From assembly GCA_031254955.1 (NCBI GenBank), contig JAIRTK010000361.1, forward strand, positions 1-5,215: a stretch of DNA of 5,215 bases, in the 5' to 3' direction. The notes beneath the pieces are model-generated. The model worked only from the letters and a program-made list of their open reading frames with translations, did not search any database and had not been told where the DNA came from. The stretch's first letter is position 1. Every line of letters begins with the position of its first letter. The position numbers were made by a program, and so were the translations under genes. Source of the DNA: Opitutaceae bacterium (lineage in GTDB: Bacteria > Verrucomicrobiota > Verrucomicrobiia > Opitutales > Opitutaceae). Of this stretch, positions 1 to 5,214 are shown piece after piece.

Positions 1-92
1 GAGCTTGTCGTAACGAGTGAAGACACGGCGGAGGCGCTTGAGTCGGCGGAAGCGTCGTGCGACATGAGTGCGCTGGCGATAAACCGCCTTAC
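1..92 (-). pseudogene. IS5-type DDE transposase, C-terminal remnant (runs off left edge)
   Basis: Reading the minus strand from about 92 down to 1 gives a peptide containing KAVYRQRTHV followed by RRFRRLKRLRRVFTRYDKL. This matches the well-known end of IS5/IS4-type DDE transposases, YRQRxxVERxFxRLKxxRRxxTRYDK, which holds the third catalytic acidic residue. The residue that should be the catalytic Glu is Ala here (codon GCA, complement of 58-60), so even a complete protein would be expected to be inactive. The frame stays open to the right (to an ATG whose complement is 148-150) but similarity fades around 90-110, where the plus-strand IS110 scrap begins. The rest of the C-terminus lies left of the window. 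The call rests on motif recognition by eye; the subgroup cannot be decided. Confidence 0.7.
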
Positions 93-368
93 CAAGCCTC
101 CGCCTTGATCGGCGTTGTCCACTATGGCGAGGACAACGGCACAAAAACATCTCTCGCTACAATCAGCGGCGGATGTTCGCGCCCCCGACGCGTCGTCTCC
201 ATGACCGCCCTCTCCGCCGCCCAGTTCAACTCCGTCATCAAGTCCTTCTACCAGTGCCTCTGTTCAAGCGGCCAACTCCCTAACGTCGCTCTGACTGCTG
301 TCATGCGCAAACTCGCAGGACTGCTCAACCTCATCTTTATGTTCCCCAATTTTCCTCTTGCACGTTAA
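93..368 (+). pseudogene. IS110-family transposase, C-terminal remnant
   Basis: An open frame from a GTG at 57 to TAA at 366-368 encodes 103 residues. From about 93 it resembles the C-terminal Transposase_20 domain of IS110/IS1111 transposases: ALIGVVHYGEDNGTKT, then a GG motif, then VVSMTALSAAQFN, VIKSFYQ, and VALTAVMRKLAGLLN. Family members usually run LVGVAP...DSG...GG...LYMAAL...NPVIKAFYxRL...KVALTAxMRKLLxILN. The N-terminal DEDD (RuvC-like) domain, about two thirds of a normal protein, is absent, and in-frame stops lie just upstream (18-20, 39-41). Where the family has SG, probably the catalytic Ser of the Tnp domain, this copy has NG, and GGR has become GGC. It is therefore a dead fragment. 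An annotation pipeline may list 57-368 as a small hypothetical or partial transposase gene. Confidence 0.72.
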
Positions 369-384
369 CCCCGTTGCTCCGGGG
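369..384 (+). other. Small GC hairpin directly after the IS110 remnant stop codon
   Basis: CCCCG (369-373) and CGGGG (380-384) can pair around the 6-nt loop TTGCTC, starting at the first base after the TAA at 366-368. It could be part of the old IS110 end or a weak terminator. No T-run follows directly (the next one is at 399-403), so terminator function is doubtful. Confidence 0.25.
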
Positions 385-432
385 GTAAAAAGAGAAAATT
401 TTTAAATCAGGGATGGGGCCTTAACAATCTTC

Positions 433-452
433 CATAGGCAGGAATGCCTGTG
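433..452 (+). repeat. Palindromic element copy 1 (hairpin with GGAA loop)
   Basis: AGGCA (436-440) pairs perfectly with TGCCT (445-449) around loop GGAA (441-444). Beyond one mismatch, CA (433-434) pairs with TG (451-452). The loop fits the GNRA tetraloop pattern if the plus strand is transcribed. The core GGCAGGRATGCC is shared with the copy at 522-543. Confidence 0.5.
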
Positions 453-521
453 CGTTTGTGGACAGTGGCGGTGGCCACGGGGGAGGGGGGGGAAAATTTT
501 TGCGGGGCGGCGCGGAGTGCT

Positions 522-543
522 GTCTGCCGGCAGGGATGCCGGC
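522..543 (+). repeat. Palindromic element copy 2 (hairpin with GGGA loop)
   Basis: GCCGGCA (526-532) pairs perfectly over 7 bp with TGCCGGC (537-543) around loop GGGA (533-536), again a GNRA pattern. Compared with copy 1, the base pair next to the shared core changes from A-T to C-G on both sides together, so pairing is kept. The leading 13 bases (522-534, gtctgccggcagg) recur in inverted orientation at 661-673. Confidence 0.55.
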
Positions 544-650
544 GTTCCCAGTCGCTGACGCGGGGGTGGAAGGCGCCACGGCTGCAGTGGGTGCGGATGG
601 GGGTGCCATGGCTGCGGGGTGGGCGGTCTTGCGCACGAGCGATTGGAGGC

Positions 651-673
651 CCCCCGGTTTCCTGCCGGCAGAC
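651..673 (-). repeat. Palindromic element copy 3, inverted and decayed
   Basis: Read on the minus strand, 673-661 is gtctgccggcagg, identical over 13 bases to 522-534, and it continues aaaccgg where copy 2 has gatgccgg. The second half of the stem is therefore damaged, although a GGAA loop-like stretch remains. Copies 2 and 3 flank a segment of about 126 bp in opposite orientations. The centre ctgccggcag is a perfect 10-bp palindrome by itself, so chance similarity is not excluded. Confidence 0.45.
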
Positions 674-733
674 GGTGACGCGGAAAACCGGCGCTGACAG
701 GCTCGCCGTCGGCGCGACCATTTTCGCGTCGGC

Positions 734-914
734 GCATTTCTAAAGGGAGCGGCGGCGGAGCGTGTCCGCTCATGCACTTCAAAAGGGAACGCTGCCGTTC
801 ACGCACACTAAAAGGGAACGCCGATGGAGATGCCGCTCGTGCACTTCAAAAGGAGAATGGCGACGGAGATGCCGAGATGCCGCTTGCGTATTCCCAAAAA
901 GGGAGCGGCGGAGG
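734..914. repeat. About five degenerate tandem units of 29-45 bp
   Basis: Units begin near 734, 774, 803, 841 and 886. Each opens with gcattt/gcactt/gcacac/gcgtat, followed by a run such as aaaagggaacg or aaagggagcg, then a GC-rich part (gccgatggagatgccgctc and variants). Unit lengths are about 40, 29, 38, 45 and 29 bp. The last unit ends 10 bp before the helicase stop codon complement. Unit 1 includes a perfect hairpin gagcg-tgtc-cgctc (759-772), and unit 5 can fold ttccc-aaaaa-gggag (891-905). No coding role is visible. Confidence 0.55.
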
Positions 915-924
915 GGCGTGTTGT

Positions 925-3483
925 TTACCAGAATCTCCGGCGGGGGCGCAGCGGTTCGTAGAGGGTGGGATTGAGTTCGGCGAGGAAGCGGCTGGGGGTC
1001 AGGAGCATTCCGCCGGGGCCGATCTTGGTCGCGACTTTGGGGTAGCAGAGGTAGAGTTCGTTTTTGGCGCGCGTGACGGCGACGTAAAAGAGGCGGCGTT
1101 CTTCCTCGACATCGTCGGACTCGATGGCGCGGCGTCCGGGGAACTGGCCGTCGGCCAGGCCGATCACGAAGACCACGTCGTATTCCAGTCCTTTGGCTTG
1201 GTGCACGGTCGTGAGTTTCACGGCTTCGGCGTCGGGATCGACTTGGCGGTCGCTGGTTTCGCCGTTGAGGAGGACGATTTGCGCGAGAAAGTCTTGGATG
1301 GTTTCAAAGCGGGCGGCGAAGCCGGCGAGCGCTTTGAGTTCTTCGAGGCGTTCGATGCAGTCGGCGAAGGCGCCGCGCAGGTAGTCGCCGTACCAGCCGT
1401 CGATGGCGATGGCGATGGTTTGGGCGGGGCCTTCGGCGCGGCCTTTTTTGGCTTCTTTGTAACGGGTTTCCTGGGTGGAGGCGAGAAGCTCTTCGTCTTC
1501 ATATTGGAAGGTTTCGGGGTCCGCATTATCGTAGGATGAGAGATATTCAGAGCCGGGGAGGTATTGGCCTCCTTTATACAGTGTCGCGGGCGGGGGCGGG
1601 GGCGCGTCTTCGTTGTATGTCCATCCTTGGGGATACCAGTGATAGCCGCCGGGCGGGGCGTGGCCTCTGCCTTGTGCGTCAAAGGTTATTTTTTTTCCCG
1701 CGTTCGCTTTTTCCACGTTTTCGAGCAGGGCGGCGCTTTTTTTCTCCCAGGTTTTGCGTTTTTCTTCGCGTCTTGCCTCCCATTCTTTGCGTTTGTTTTC
1801 CTGTTCTTCGCGGGTCTTTTTTTGTTGGAGTTCGTGTTTTTTGCGGGATTGGGGGTCGGCATACATGGTGTCGGCGACTTCGGCGAGGGAGGCGCAGAAG
1901 TGGGGCCAGTCGGCGCGGGCGTCCTTCGGGACTTTGGTGAGCACGGCGTCGTCGCGGAGGGCGTCGATGAGGTCTTTGCGCTGGAGGGTGGCGTGTTCGC
2001 GGGCGGCGGCGTGGATTTTTTGCGCGTTTTTTTCGCCGATTTTCGGGAGCAGGCAGGCGATGCGTCGCCAGGACATTTCGTTGCCGGGGTTATAAACGAA
2101 GGTGACGAGGGCGACGATGTCGCGGATGTGCTGGCGGTCGAAAAATTTCACGCCGCTGGTGATGTGGTAGGGGATGGAGGCGCGGGAGAGGACGAGCTGC
2201 ATTTCCATGGCGATGAAGTGCGAGCGGTAGAGGATGGCGATCTGGCCGGGGGAGACGCCTTCGTCTTCGGTGAGGGCGCGGATGCGTTTGCGCACGAATT
2301 CGGCTTGTTCGCGGTCGTCGATCGTTTCGACGATCAGGGGTTTTTGCGAGTGGGCGCGGGCGGCGCGGAGTTCTTTGTCGAAGTGGCGGCCTTTGGGCTG
2401 GGCTTCGAGGATGCCGTTGGCGAGGTTGAGGATTTCGGGGGTGGAGCGGTAGTTGATTTCGATGCGGTGGATGGTGGTGCCGGGGTGGCGTTCGGGGAAG
2501 GTCATGATGTTTTCGAAATTGGCGCCGCGCCAGGAGTAGATGCATTGGGCGTCGTCGCCGACGGCCATCACGCTGTGGTGTTGCGCGATGTGGTCGATGA
2601 TTTGGGACTGGAGGGTGTTGGTGTCTTGGTATTCATCGACGAGGAGGTGGCGGAAGCGGTGCGAGAAGTAGTTGGCGATGGAGGGGTTTTTTTCGAGGAG
2701 TTCGAGCCAGCCGGCGAGGAGGTCGTCGTAGTCGCAGACGTTTTGGGCGCGTTTTTTTTCGGCATAGGCGGCGGCGAGGGGTTGGATGGCGTATTTGATT
2801 TCCGAATACTGGGGGAAGTGTTTTTCGATGGTGTCGGGGATGGGTTGCCGGGTGTTGCGGGCGAGCGAGATGATGCTGAAGAGCGGGCCGGGGCGGGGGT
2901 TGGTTTTGTTTTTGAAGAAGGTGTTGTCCTCGGTGTCCACGGTTTGTTTGAGGAGGGTCTCGGATTCGTCGGCGTCGAGGATGGTGAAGTTTTTCGGGAG
3001 GCCGATTTCTTCGCCGAACATGCGGAGCGCGCGGTGTCCGATGGAGTGAAAGGTGCCGCCCCAGAATCGGCGCGGTTCGACGCCGGTGAGTTCCTCGACG
3101 CGGTGGAGCATTTCCTTGGCGGCTTTGTTGGTGAAGGTGAGCAGGAGGATGTCGCCGGGGCGGACGCCTTGCGAGAGCAGGTAGGCGACGCGGTAGGTGA
3201 GGGTGCGGGTCTTGCCGGAGCCGGCGCCGGCGAGGACGAGGAGCGGGCCGGGCGGGGCGGTGACGGCGGCGTATTGCTCGTCGTTGAGCGCGGCGCGGAG
3301 GTCGATGGCGGGGGGGGCGGCGGGGTGCGGCGGCGGGGTGGCGTCGAGCGTGGCGAGGGGTGGCGTGGCAGCGGGCGGCGCGAAGTGCGGCGTGGCGGGC
3401 GGCGCGAGGGGTGGCACGGCGGATGGCGTGAGGGACGGCGTGGCGGGCGGGAACGGGTCGTCGGTTTCGAAGGGGGAATCCAT
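925..3483 (-). CDS. uvrD: UvrD/PcrA/Rep-type superfamily 1 DNA helicase with a large insertion
   Basis: This 852-residue protein is a superfamily 1A 3'-5' DNA helicase, an ATP-driven motor for DNA unwinding in repair and replication restart. Motifs appear in order: Q motif NDEQ (67-70), Walker A AGAGSGKT (85-92), Ia LTFTNKAAKEM (115-125), II LVDEYQDTN (281-289), III GDDAQCIYSWRGA (309-321), IV NYRS (344-347), V TTVHQAKGLEYDVV (758-771) and VI EEERRLFYVAVTRAK (793-807). All catalytic positions look intact. Two parts are unusual: a Pro/Ala-rich N-terminal extension (about 1-63) and an insertion (about 541-688) in the 2B region. The insertion has a Lys/Glu-rich probable coiled coil (548-597) and a Gly/Tyr/Trp/Pro segment with PPPPP (628-632). 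The protein ends soon after motif VI, without the Tudor-like tail of many PcrA/UvrD proteins. The ATG at 3483 has no clear Shine-Dalgarno sequence; a GTG at Val23 is a weaker alternative. The symbol marks the family; pcrA or rep-like naming is equally possible. Confidence 0.95.
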   Translation of the reverse strand: MDSPFETDDPFPPATPSLTPSAVPPLAPPATPHFAPPAATPPLATLDATPPPHPAAPPAIDLRAALNDEQYAAVTAPPGPLLVLAGAGSGKTRTLTYRVAYLLSQGVRPGDILLLTFTNKAAKEMLHRVEELTGVEPRRFWGGTFHSIGHRALRMFGEEIGLPKNFTILDADESETLLKQTVDTEDNTFFKNKTNPRPGPLFSIISLARNTRQPIPDTIEKHFPQYSEIKYAIQPLAAAYAEKKRAQNVCDYDDLLAGWLELLEKNPSIANYFSHRFRHLLVDEYQDTNTLQSQIIDHIAQHHSVMAVGDDAQCIYSWRGANFENIMTFPERHPGTTIHRIEINYRSTPEILNLANGILEAQPKGRHFDKELRAARAHSQKPLIVETIDDREQAEFVRKRIRALTEDEGVSPGQIAILYRSHFIAMEMQLVLSRASIPYHITSGVKFFDRQHIRDIVALVTFVYNPGNEMSWRRIACLLPKIGEKNAQKIHAAAREHATLQRKDLIDALRDDAVLTKVPKDARADWPHFCASLAEVADTMYADPQSRKKHELQQKKTREEQENKRKEWEARREEKRKTWEKKSAALLENVEKANAGKKITFDAQGRGHAPPGGYHWYPQGWTYNEDAPPPPPATLYKGGQYLPGSEYLSSYDNADPETFQYEDEELLASTQETRYKEAKKGRAEGPAQTIAIAIDGWYGDYLRGAFADCIERLEELKALAGFAARFETIQDFLAQIVLLNGETSDRQVDPDAEAVKLTTVHQAKGLEYDVVFVIGLADGQFPGRRAIESDDVEEERRLFYVAVTRAKNELYLCYPKVATKIGPGGMLLTPSRFLAELNPTLYEPLRPRRRFW

Positions 3484-3561
3484 TGTGTGAAGCCGGGGAG
3501 GTTCGCGGATTCAGCGGGGTTTGTGAATCGTAATCGTTCTTTTGGGCGTGTTCTTGTTTTT

Positions 3562-3656
3562 AATCGTTTTCGTTTTCGTTCGGGCCGGGTGGGCGCCGTT
3601 TTATCAGAAAGGTTGAGAGAACGAGAATGAGAACGAGAACGAGAACGAGAACGATT
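3562..3656. repeat. Long inverted repeat between the LolA-like gene and the helicase
   Basis: aatcgttttcgttttcgttc (3562-3581) is the reverse complement of 3637-3656 except at two positions. The loop between the arms is 55 nt. In a plus-strand transcript both exceptions would be G-U pairs, giving a continuous 20-bp stem; in a minus-strand transcript they would be A-C mismatches. The helicase is read from the minus strand, so the stem is weaker in its own leader. It lies 79 bp or more upstream of the helicase ATG. Confidence 0.55.
3621..3650. repeat. Hexanucleotide tandem repeat (acgaga)5
   Basis: Five hexamers in a row: acgaga, atgaga, acgaga, acgaga, acgaga, followed by a partial acgatt (3651-3656) and preceded by gagaga. 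Only the second unit differs, by one base. On the minus strand this reads as TCTCGT units in the helicase upstream region. It supplies most of the right arm of the inverted repeat 3562-3656 and is a candidate slippage site. Confidence 0.8.
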
Positions 3657-3679
3657 GGGCGGGGGGTGGGGGAGGAAAA

Positions 3680-4570
3680 TCACATCCTCGTCAGGCGTTC
3701 GCGCGCGGGGGGCGGGATGGGTTGCGCCAGCATTTCCGGAGAGAAAATCCCGGGCGGCAGGTCAAGCCCGGCGGCGGCGGCGGTGAGGTCGAAGCGGGTT
3801 TTGTCGCGGGTCGCGTCGTTGCGGAAGTCGATTTCTTTCATCAGCCATTGGTCGTCCACTTTTTTGAACGAGCCGAGTTGCATGGTTTTCAGGATGCGGC
3901 CTTCCCCGCCGATGATTTGAAAGCGCATCATCGCGTGATAGGCGGAATCGACAAACATGCGCACGCCCGTGAGCGCCGGGTTTTGCGCGGCGATGGTCTC
4001 GGGCGGATACATCAGAAAGGTCTGCATCGGTCGGTCGCCTTGGCGGGTGACGCCTTCGTAAACGAAATCGTCCCAGAAGATGAACGGCATTTGCAGGTCA
4101 AACGGTGTCAGTTCCGTGCCGCCGAGCGGGGCAAACATGGCTGACGCATCCAGCCGCGCCGTCATGCCTGGCTCCTCTCCATGCCAGTTCCAGATCGCGC
4201 TGGCCGGGCCGTTTTGCACGAGCAGGCGTTGCGTCGCGCCTTCCGGCGGCGAGGGCTGGAGTTCGATGCGGGAGACGGGGCCGGTCTGGTTGCGCCCGCC
4301 CCAGGCGCGTCCGGGAATGCGTTTTTCCGCGCCGCGCCGCGGCATCACGCGCAGGTCAAATTCGAGGTAATAATCTTTTTCGATTCCGCGCTGGCGAAAA
4401 TCCTCAAGCAGGGCGCGGCCTTTCGCTTGGTCGGGCGGCGCGAGTTGCACGTAATGGGGGTGCGGGCGGTAGCGTTTTGATTGCGCCGCAAGCAGGCCGG
4501 CCAGCGCGCCTAGAAAAAAAACAAGGCAGGCGATTCGTGCCGCCTGCCTGATAAAACGAGTCGAGACCAT
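3680..4570 (-). CDS. Exported LolA-like (outer membrane lipoprotein-sorting type) protein
   Basis: This 296-residue protein starts with a signal peptide: basic MVSTRFIRQAAR, hydrophobic core IACLVFFLGALAGLLA (about 13-28), and likely cleavage near Ala-Ala-Gln (28-30). Cys14 sits too early and lacks a lipobox, so a soluble periplasmic product is more likely than a lipoprotein. The mature part resembles the LolA-like beta-sheet family annotated as outer membrane lipoprotein-sorting protein: YYLEFDLRVMPRRG (67-80), GTELTPFDLQMPFIFWDDFVY (151-171), VRMFVDSAYHAMMRF (203-217) and a closing stretch with KKVDDQWLMKEIDF (236-249) and DKTRFDL (256-262). Related folds bind lipoprotein acyl chains or lipids; the substrate here is unknown, and true LolA is shorter (about 200 residues). 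It lies 35 bp downstream of secG and is probably co-transcribed with it. The ATG lacks a clear Shine-Dalgarno sequence, but the signal peptide begins exactly there and the next Met is residue 76. Confidence 0.82.
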   Translation of the reverse strand: MVSTRFIRQAARIACLVFFLGALAGLLAAQSKRYRPHPHYVQLAPPDQAKGRALLEDFRQRGIEKDYYLEFDLRVMPRRGAEKRIPGRAWGGRNQTGPVSRIELQPSPPEGATQRLLVQNGPASAIWNWHGEEPGMTARLDASAMFAPLGGTELTPFDLQMPFIFWDDFVYEGVTRQGDRPMQTFLMYPPETIAAQNPALTGVRMFVDSAYHAMMRFQIIGGEGRILKTMQLGSFKKVDDQWLMKEIDFRNDATRDKTRFDLTAAAAGLDLPPGIFSPEMLAQPIPPPARERLTRM

Positions 4571-4605
4571 CGCCCGGAAAAAGGGATGCCGCTGGTCGCG
4601 AGCGT

Positions 4606-5118
4606 TTACGGCGCGGGAGGCGTGTCCGCGGGCGCGGGTGCCGGCGTGGGCGTCGGAGCCGTGTCGTTGGTGGATGCGGATGCGGGCGCGGGTGCCACGG
4701 GCGGCGTGGCGTTGGCGGGCGCGGGCGCGGATGCCGTATCAGGGGACGCGGGCGCGGGCGCGAGAGTCGTATCGGTGGCGCCGGGAGCGGATGCGGGAGT
4801 CGCGTCGGGCGTCGTGGTCGCGGCGGCGGGCGGCGCGGGAATATCGGGCAGGGCCGAGGCCGCGTGTTGATGGCTGTGCGTGTAAATGTGTCCGAGATAA
4901 AGAAGAAAGGCCAACACGAAGAAGATGATCGCCGTGGTGCGCGTCGCGCTGGTGAGCACGTTGCCGGTCTCGGCGCCGAAAGCCGCCTCGGCCGCGCCAC
5001 CGCCGAGGGTCGCGCCCATGCCGCCGTCGGTCTTCGCCTTTTGCATGAGGATGATGAGGACGAGGAAGAGGGAAACGATAATGAGAATGAAAGTGCCGAT
5101 GCCGATGAGGATGTTCAT
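4606..5118 (-). CDS. secG: Preprotein translocase subunit SecG with long Ala/Pro/Thr tail
   Basis: SecG is the small auxiliary membrane subunit of the SecYEG channel that speeds SecA-driven export. From the ATG at 5118 the protein has 170 residues: TM1 (about 3-26, [20 protein letters not shown]), the conserved cytoplasmic loop with [16 protein letters not shown] (26-41) and [11 protein letters not shown] (45-55), and TM2 (about 62-79). A tail of about 90 residues follows, almost entirely Ala, Pro, Thr, Ser and Asp, opening with a His-rich THSHQH. Known SecG proteins are about 75-110 residues and place both ends in the periplasm, so the tail should be periplasmic. The ATG fits the usual MN-hydrophobic start of the family but has no Shine-Dalgarno sequence. 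A TTG at 5133 would add MFVFQ and has a GGGGA 8 nt upstream, so that start is a real alternative. In many bacteria tpiA precedes secG; it would lie to the right, outside the window. Confidence 0.95.
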   Translation of the reverse strand: MNILIGIGTFILIIVSLFLVLIILMQKAKTDGGMGATLGGGAAEAAFGAETGNVLTSATRTTAIIFFVLAFLLYLGHIYTHSHQHAASALPDIPAPPAAATTTPDATPASAPGATDTTLAPAPASPDTASAPAPANATPPVAPAPASASTNDTAPTPTPAPAPADTPPAP

Positions 5119-5131
5119 TTGGAAAACGAAC

Positions 5132-5161
5132 AAAACAGCATTCCCCGCCCGGTGATGTCAA
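5132..5161 (-). promoter_or_regulatory. Possible sigma-70-type promoter for secG
   Basis: The minus strand has a perfect TTGACA (complement of 5156-5161) and, 18 bp later, TGTTTT (complement of 5132-5137), which matches only 3 of 6 bases of the -10 consensus. Transcription would begin within about 10 nt of the ATG at 5118, giving a nearly leaderless message. That would fit the missing Shine-Dalgarno sequence but is incompatible with the TTG start at 5133. The weak -10 keeps confidence low. Confidence 0.3.
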
Positions 5162-5184
5162 CAATCACTTGCAGGCGTGGCGGA

Positions 5185-5214
5185 GCAGAGAGAGGGCGCG
5201 CAGAGAAAGGGCGC
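5185..5214. repeat. Two tandem 15-bp units at the right edge
   Basis: gcagagagagggcgc (5185-5199) is followed directly by gcagagaaagggcgc (5200-5214), differing at one base. The array may continue past the window. It sits upstream of secG, in the gap to whatever gene lies to the right. Confidence 0.6.

Larger units (their letters stand above)
369..924. other. Gene-free, repeat-rich stretch between IS remnants and helicase
   Basis: No convincing gene lies here. Open frames exist on both strands, but they overlap each other in several frames, use Arg/Pro/Ala-rich composition typical of GC-rich noncoding DNA, and resemble no family I know. The stretch instead holds repeats: a 10-mer gaaaattttt at 394-403 and again at 492-501; palindromic elements at 433-452, 522-543 and 651-673; a 7-bp inverted pair ccggttt/aaaccgg (654-660, 685-691); a 9-mer cgtcggcgc at 707-715 and 727-735; and the tandem block 734-914. 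It looks like a site where decayed mobile DNA and repeats have accumulated downstream of the helicase. Confidence 0.7.

Noticed and set aside
402..806. Overlapping Arg/Pro-rich minus-strand open frames in the gene-free stretch
   Set aside because: Three frames are open at once over palindromes and repeats, with no recognisable domain, no ribosome binding site and biased composition. This fits stop-poor GC-rich noncoding DNA.
891..905. Intrinsic terminator for the helicase
   Set aside because: The ttccc-aaaaa-gggag hairpin is short, and on the minus strand no T-run follows the stem (its T's are in the loop).
734..914. Tandem block considered as a CRISPR array
   Set aside because: The repeated parts are degenerate and of uneven length, there are no unique spacers of constant size, and no cas gene is nearby.
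772..1539. A 255-codon plus-strand open frame covering the repeat block and the helicase 3' end
   Set aside because: Half of it is antisense to motifs V and VI of the helicase and the rest crosses degenerate tandem repeats. Composition is a shadow of the opposite strand.
1564..3630. A 688-codon plus-strand open frame opposite the helicase
   Set aside because: It is antisense to a gene with all helicase motifs intact. Its product is a monotonous Gly/Val/Phe/Asp/Glu mix, expected when GC-biased codons are read on the other strand, and it shows no family motif.
2568..3683. A 371-codon Ser/Pro/Thr-rich minus-strand frame overlapping the helicase in another frame
   Set aside because: It is out of frame with the helicase, has no domain, and its composition is what a +1 reading of this gene gives.
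4586..4870. Val/Gly/Ala-rich plus-strand frame opposite the SecG tail
   Set aside because: It mirrors the low-complexity tail of secG on the other strand and has no independent coding support.
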